This document shows, piece by piece, positions 6,868-10,867 of a DNA stretch of 10,867 nucleotides (its first letter is position 1; each line of letters starts with the position of its first letter). Source of the stretch: CAYSFE01 sp964430225 (GTDB lineage: Bacteria; Patescibacteriota; Dojkabacteria; GCA-016699595; JBAXKR01); assembly GCA_964430225.1 (NCBI GenBank), contig CAYSFE010000017.1, forward strand, positions 1 to 10,867. Direction: 5' to 3'. The notes beneath the pieces were generated by a model. The model was given only the letters and a program-made list of their open reading frames with translations. It did not search any database and had not been told where the DNA came from. Position numbers and translations under genes: made by a program.

Positions 6868-7221
6868 TCAAATTAAAAGATCCTTTACTCCTAATATTGA
6901 ACCTACTATTTTAATTATTAACGGTGCTAATACAACTATTATGAAACCAATTACAGCTGAAGTTAAAATCTTTACACTTTTTTGTTCCTTATCTGCATCA
7001 CCTGCACTTGTAAGTCTTGTGAAACCCGCAGCAAATATTAATACAAGTAGAGTAATAACAAGTATAGGCTGAACAAATCCAGACACCTTGTTTATTACGC
7101 CTGCTACAGTATCTACTCCTATTGGATTTGGAATTGTAGCAGCAATAACTGAAGAGTACAGACTTGAAAATACTGCTATCCCTAAAATAAAGGACTTTGT
7201 TATCTTTCTTATCATATTCAT
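6868..7221 (-). CDS. Secreted two-helix T4SS pilin-like protein (pilin-like 1, 117 aa)
   Basis: Compact protein with a signal peptide (about 1-27, cleavage near VIAA), a short linker, helix 1 (about 48-68), the loop LTSAGDADKEQKSVKILTS, and helix 2 (about 86-110). This is the minimal VirB2/TrbC-like pilin layout. No cysteines. A TSAGD-like loop before the second helix is common among Patescibacterial T4SS pilin-like proteins. It begins 28 bases after the stop of ileS with no promoter or terminator that I can see between them, so it is probably read from the ileS transcript together with the next two genes. A second ATG two codons in (7215) could also be the start; no Shine-Dalgarno sequence helps to decide. 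Confidence 0.8.
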   Translation of the reverse strand: MNMIRKITKSFILGIAVFSSLYSSVIAATIPNPIGVDTVAGVINKVSGFVQPILVITLLVLIFAAGFTRLTSAGDADKEQKSVKILTSAVIGFIIVVLAPLIIKIVGSILGVKDLLI

Positions 7222-7249
7222 ATATTTTAAGATTTACATCTAAAGTCTA

Positions 7250-10200
7250 TCATAAAAGCTTGAATTTGACATCGTAATCCATAAGTTTAGAAATTACGTA
7301 CTCACTATCTTCTAAATTCTCTGAGTAAGATACTTCAGAAAGCTTACAGTTCTTAATCAATTCCTCCTTTGATTTCTCTACAAACTCATATACTTTAGGA
7401 TCTTTAAGAACTACAAGTTTAGGAGTAGCTTTAAGATCTAGTCCTTTCTTCTTTCTTTCAGATTGTATAGATCTAGATAATTCTCTTACCATACCTTCTA
7501 CTTTTAATTCTTCAGTGATCTCAGTATTTAACCATAGCTGTAGCTTATTACTTTCTATCTTTACTTGATTGCCACCTTCTTTATCAAACTTATCTACCTG
7601 CTCCACTTTCTTTATATTCATCTCCTCTTCTATTAGTTTTAATTCCCATTTATCAAAAGTTCTTTCTTCATAGATAAAGTGAGCTTCACCTAAAGCTTGC
7701 TTTACCTTTATACTTTTATCATTTCTAATAGATCCTATTAAGTTACATACTTCTCTTACTTCTTTCATACTCATTACTACTCTATTTTGTGAGATTGTAA
7801 GTTTTTTTACACTTGGATAGTCTAGTAAATGAACAGATTCTTTTACTTTATCACCTAATTGACTCACAACTAGAGTCTGATAAATTTTTTCAGATAAAAA
7901 TGGGACTATTGGAGCAACTGCTAAACTAAACTTAACAAGTACTTTATACAAGGTATCTAGTGATTCTTTATCATTACTATTAAATCTATCTCTTGATCTT
8001 CGAACATACCAGGTAGAAAGATCTTCTACAAAAGGTTGTAAAGTCTTAACAGAAGCTGGTATATCATATTTAAGCATGTTGCTTTCATACTCATATATCA
8101 TCTGACTTAGTCTTGCATCTATCCATTTATCAAGTTTATTCTTCGACTTTATTGTTAAATCTAAGTTTCCATTTTCTTTAACAATACTACTGTCTACTTC
8201 GTAATTATGAAGCTCTGCATATATATGGAAAAACTTTAGAGTGTTATATACAGGTAAAAGTACATTCTGTACTTGCTTCTTAAGAAGATCATCTGACCAA
8301 TCCATATCTCCTCCATTCATTATGGTTGATCCCATCATATACATTCTAAGAGCATCTCCACCAATTGTTTCAAGAACAGTTTTAGGGTCCGGATAGTTAT
8401 TGTAAGTCTTACTCATCTTTCTTCCATCATTACCAGCTAATACTCCAGTACATACAACATTTTTAAAAGGTGTTTGATCAAATATGATTGTGGACATTCG
8501 AAATAGGACATTGAACCATGCCCTTACTTGTCCTACATATTCCACAATGAAATCAGCAGGAAATGCTTTTTCAAATCTTTCTTTATTCTCAAAAGGGTAA
8601 TGATGTTCAGCAAATGGAACAGATCCACTATCCATCCATCCATCAAGAACTTCTGGTATTCTCTTATATTCTTTCCCATCTTTCTTAAGTATTACTTTGT
8701 CACATATATCTCTATGGAATGTAAATTCTACATTTTCTGATTTACCTTTAAAGAAATATTTATCCCCTTCTTTTACTACTTGATCAGAATATTCCATAAT
8801 CTCATCTATACTGCCTACTACTAACTCATTACCTTCTTCGCTTACCCATATTGGCATTACAGTAGCCCAGTATCTATTTCTAGATACACACCAATCAGGA
8901 GATGTTTCTATTGTCTGAGCAAATCTTCCCTCTTTAATATATTTAGGTTCCCAGTTTACTTTTTTATTTAAAGCTAGCATTCTCTTTTTAATACTTTGTA
9001 TGTCTACAAAATATGCTTCTTGAGCTACATATATGAGAGGATTAGGTCCTCTATAGTAGGGAAGTCTATGAACATATTTAAGTAGCTTTATTAGGCTATC
9101 ATTATCTCTCAAATCATTAGTTATATCCTTTGATGCTTCTCTAATATATGTTCCCTTATATTTACCTACAGTCATTTTTCCTTCAGCATCTATATCTGAT
9201 TTATCCGATAACTTATATTTCTTACCAAAATTGAAGTCATCTTCTCCAAATGCAGGAGCTATATGGACTATTCCAGTACCATCTTCCATTCCTACAAAAC
9301 TAGCTTCATATACTTTAAAGTCGTTTTCATTAGGTTCAAAATAGTCGAAAAGTGGTGCATAGGCTAAACTTATTAGGTCTTCTCCTTTTAGTCTTTTTAC
9401 AATTACACCATCTATGAGTTTAAGTGTAGGAACAAGCTTTTCAGCCATTACTAAATATTCAAATTGATCAGAAAGATTTTCTCTTAATACTTTACCTTCA
9501 ACATTTAGAGGTTGAATCCCCTTTCCTTTTAAGATATCTAGTGAAGCTTCTACAAATGCTAGTTCTTCTTTATGTGAGAATTTTTCTTTTAGTTCATCAA
9601 ATGTAAGCCATTCTGTCTTACTCTCAGCCTTTGATTGCTCTTCATTAGTTAGTTCTGCCAAGAAGAATTGTAATTCTTTGTGACTTAGCTCATTACTCCC
9701 CTTACCATGGTAGAACTGATATGTATTCTTACCAAGGTTAGTGATTATCTTTACAGAATATCCTGTTTCTTCTTTAACTTCTCTGATACTCGCATTAAAT
9801 GCACTTTCATCTTTTTCAATATGTCCCTTAGGGAATGATATATTTCCAAATCTATCATGTATTACTAGAAACTTTCCCTCTTTATGTACAATACATCCTG
9901 CGGATTTTTCAAATGTAACTCTTCGAGTTCTCTTTACTACTGCATATGTTTCATCTTTGTTTATAGCTAATGCAAAGTTAGATGGTAATGTCCAAGGAGT
10001 AGTTGTCCAAGCACTTAGAAATACAGGGTATTTTAGAGTTTTAAAATATTCACTTGATTTAGCTTTTGATTTCTTTAAATCCATTCTAAACTTTACATAT
10101 ACCGATAGATCTTCAGTATCTTGGTAGTTATCTGGATCCATTGCTACTTCAAAACTTGATACTGGAGTTGCTGTATCTGTAGAGTAAAGAGAAACACGTT

Positions 10201-10726
10201 TACCTTTGTATACCATTTTCTTGTCGTAAATCTGTTTAAATGCCCATACTACAGATTCAGAATATGAGGTATACATAGTTTTATATGCGTGCTCCATATC
10301 TACCCACCTACCTATCTTTTTAATATACCATTGCCAATCTTCTATACACCCTTCTACATAGGCTTTACATTCTTCTACATATTTATCTATACCCACTTCC
10401 CTCTCTAATTGAGAAGAAGAAGTAATATTTAATTTTTGATTTACTTTATTCTCAATAGGTAACCCATGACAATCCCATCCAAATACTCTTCTTACACGTT
10501 TTCCCTTCATGGTCCAATATCTTGGTACTACATCTTTTGCAATACTAACAAGTAAATGTCCATAGTGAGGAAGTCCTGAAACAAAAGGAGGACCATCAAC
10601 AAAAGAATATGGATTATCTTCAGATCTATTAGTTATAGACTTTTGAAAGATATCCTTATCATCCCATAACTTTGTTACTTCATCTTCCATCTCTGGAAAA
10701 TTTTGATTTACTAATTGTTTAAACAT
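7250..10726 (-). CDS. ileS: Isoleucyl-tRNA synthetase, eukaryote-like type, with inserted Nudix domain
   Basis: This cytoplasmic 1158-residue enzyme charges tRNA-Ile with isoleucine using ATP. The class I signatures are HYGH at 54-57 (HIGH motif) and KMSKT at 770-774. DGPPFVSGLPHYGH and GWDCHGLPIE near the N terminus are typical of the eukaryote-like (IleS2) branch, whose members are often mupirocin-tolerant. The CP1 editing domain is recognisable before (TTTPWTLPSN) and after (GTGIVHIAPAFGEDDF, about 482-497) a foreign insert at about 272-400. That insert is a full Nudix domain with a perfect Nudix box at 301-323 (G301, E307, R315, E316, E319, E320, G322). The anticodon-binding domain follows, with WYVRRSRDRF near 920. 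Without the insert the length would be normal for the family. It is preceded by a terminator and a possible near-leaderless promoter, and probably co-transcribed with three pilin-like genes. Confidence 0.97.
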   Translation of the reverse strand: MFKQLVNQNFPEMEDEVTKLWDDKDIFQKSITNRSEDNPYSFVDGPPFVSGLPHYGHLLVSIAKDVVPRYWTMKGKRVRRVFGWDCHGLPIENKVNQKLNITSSSQLEREVGIDKYVEECKAYVEGCIEDWQWYIKKIGRWVDMEHAYKTMYTSYSESVVWAFKQIYDKKMVYKGKRVSLYSTDTATPVSSFEVAMDPDNYQDTEDLSVYVKFRMDLKKSKAKSSEYFKTLKYPVFLSAWTTTPWTLPSNFALAINKDETYAVVKRTRRVTFEKSAGCIVHKEGKFLVIHDRFGNISFPKGHIEKDESAFNASIREVKEETGYSVKIITNLGKNTYQFYHGKGSNELSHKELQFFLAELTNEEQSKAESKTEWLTFDELKEKFSHKEELAFVEASLDILKGKGIQPLNVEGKVLRENLSDQFEYLVMAEKLVPTLKLIDGVIVKRLKGEDLISLAYAPLFDYFEPNENDFKVYEASFVGMEDGTGIVHIAPAFGEDDFNFGKKYKLSDKSDIDAEGKMTVGKYKGTYIREASKDITNDLRDNDSLIKLLKYVHRLPYYRGPNPLIYVAQEAYFVDIQSIKKRMLALNKKVNWEPKYIKEGRFAQTIETSPDWCVSRNRYWATVMPIWVSEEGNELVVGSIDEIMEYSDQVVKEGDKYFFKGKSENVEFTFHRDICDKVILKKDGKEYKRIPEVLDGWMDSGSVPFAEHHYPFENKERFEKAFPADFIVEYVGQVRAWFNVLFRMSTIIFDQTPFKNVVCTGVLAGNDGRKMSKTYNNYPDPKTVLETIGGDALRMYMMGSTIMNGGDMDWSDDLLKKQVQNVLLPVYNTLKFFHIYAELHNYEVDSSIVKENGNLDLTIKSKNKLDKWIDARLSQMIYEYESNMLKYDIPASVKTLQPFVEDLSTWYVRRSRDRFNSNDKESLDTLYKVLVKFSLAVAPIVPFLSEKIYQTLVVSQLGDKVKESVHLLDYPSVKKLTISQNRVVMSMKEVREVCNLIGSIRNDKSIKVKQALGEAHFIYEERTFDKWELKLIEEEMNIKKVEQVDKFDKEGGNQVKIESNKLQLWLNTEITEELKVEGMVRELSRSIQSERKKKGLDLKATPKLVVLKDPKVYEFVEKSKEELIKNCKLSEVSYSENLEDSEYVISKLMDYDVKFKLL
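9527..9913 (-). other. Nudix hydrolase domain inserted in the CP1 editing domain of IleRS
   Basis: Codons 272-400 of ileS encode a self-contained Nudix fold: an opening strand (SAGCIVHKEGKFLVI), the Nudix box at 301-323 with every consensus position filled, and a closing part with EWLTFDELKEKF, the usual late Nudix strand and helix. It sits after the strand ALAINKDETYAVVK and before YLVMAEKLV, a CP1 position where ordinary IleRS has a short turn. Nudix enzymes split nucleoside diphosphates linked to another group; diadenosine polyphosphates, by-products of aminoacyl-tRNA synthetases, are among known substrates. The substrate here is unknown. Confidence 0.93.
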
Positions 10727-10736
10727 GTTTAAAAAG

Positions 10737-10764
10737 ATAATAGATACAAAAAAAATCCCTACAA
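10737..10764 (-). promoter_or_regulatory. Possible ileS promoter overlapping the upstream terminator
   Basis: The minus strand has TTGTAG (10759-10764), a 16-base spacer, then TATTAT (10737-10742, 5 of 6 to consensus). The -35 box lies inside the descending arm of the terminator hairpin. Transcription would begin about 4 bases before the ATG, giving a nearly leaderless mRNA. Plausible but not proven. Confidence 0.4.
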
Positions 10765-10787
10765 AAAACGTCTGTTTTTTTATAGGG
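10748..10787 (-). terminator. Intrinsic terminator after the right-edge RNA gene
   Basis: On the minus strand CCCTA pairs with TAGGG (5 bp), continued by an A-run against a T-run with a small bulge and a C-G pair closing the loop AGAC. Eight Ts follow (10748-10755). It ends transcription of the putative 5S rRNA before ileS. I see no T-box elements, so a riboswitch reading is not supported. Confidence 0.8.
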
Positions 10788-10788
10788 A

Positions 10789-10867
10789 GTATATTACTCG
10801 TTACCGTCCTACTTCACCAATTCTATTGGTCTTTTAATACTTATCGTGTATTACTCGTGAGATTCTA
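10789..10867 (-). rRNA. Probable 3' part of a 5S rRNA, truncated by window edge
   Basis: Read on the minus strand, this stretch has the order expected of the 3' part of 5S rRNA: TTAGAATCTC like the end of loop C/helix III, CGATAAGTATT like the loop E 5' strand (CGATGGTAGT in E. coli), a hairpin CCAAT-AGA-ATTGG for helix IV, then GAAGTAGG, which matches the loop E 3' strand (GAGAGTAGG), then GACGGTAAC leading into helix I. A terminator follows at once. The 5' half lies outside the window, so helix I cannot be checked. There is no coding frame here. It could instead be another small RNA. Confidence 0.45.

Noticed and set aside
7250..10726. UGA recoded as glycine or tryptophan (as in Gracilibacteria or SR1)
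   Set aside because: ileS and the 117-residue pilin-like gene end in TGA at natural C termini, and no in-frame TGA interrupts any gene.
10739..10867. T-box riboswitch controlling ileS
   Set aside because: A hairpin and T-run precede ileS, but the conserved T-box sequence and an antiterminator partner are not visible, and the part before the hairpin fits 5S rRNA better.
1..10867. CRISPR arrays, insertion sequences, tRNA genes or phage genes
   Set aside because: No regularly spaced repeats, transposase motifs, tRNA cloverleaf signatures or phage structural motifs were seen on either strand.

Overview
The window is AT-rich, and every gene I can support lies on the minus strand, so the map reads from right to left. 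TGA serves as a stop codon (for example after the isoleucyl-tRNA synthetase), so the genetic code is standard. Four traits suggest a Patescibacteria (Candidate Phyla Radiation) type genome: a eukaryote-like isoleucyl-tRNA synthetase, a run of small two-helix pilin-like membrane proteins, very short gaps between genes, and mostly no Shine-Dalgarno sequences. This placement is inferred from gene types; no full marker rRNA is present.

Layout in transcription order. At the right edge is a likely 3' fragment of a 5S rRNA (about 10789-10867), followed by a hairpin plus T-run terminator (10748-10787). Next is ileS (7250-10726), a full-length class I isoleucyl-tRNA synthetase with a complete Nudix hydrolase domain inserted in its editing domain. 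Three pilin-like genes follow with gaps of 28, 7 and 3 bases (6868-7221, 6282-6860, 5787-6278). A fourth pilin-like gene (5264-5698) stands alone between an extended -10 promoter and a strong terminator with a UUCG loop. A fifth (4858-5190) follows that terminator. Then comes an overlapping Mre11/SbcD-like and Rad50/SbcC-like pair (3681-4811 and 1577-3700), closest in type to YhaO/YhaN; the ATPase carries a transmembrane hairpin in the middle of its coiled coil. The left edge holds a 3'-truncated gene (1-1527) for a secreted coiled-coil protein with a SpoIID/LytB-type peptidoglycan hydrolase domain.

How the parts may work together. The five pilin-like proteins share one plan: helix, short charged cytoplasmic loop with an S-x-G-[N/D]-like core, second helix. 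They look like products of repeated duplication and divergence. The isolated, strongly controlled copy is the best candidate for a major subunit, and the others for minor or accessory subunits. A membrane-anchored nuclease/ATPase pair and a cell-wall hydrolase downstream would fit a surface apparatus that handles DNA or crosses the wall, but no assembly ATPase, channel or coupling protein is visible here, so that link is a hypothesis. There is no gene-free stretch over 300 bases; the largest are the right-edge RNA/terminator region and 5699-5786, both described below.
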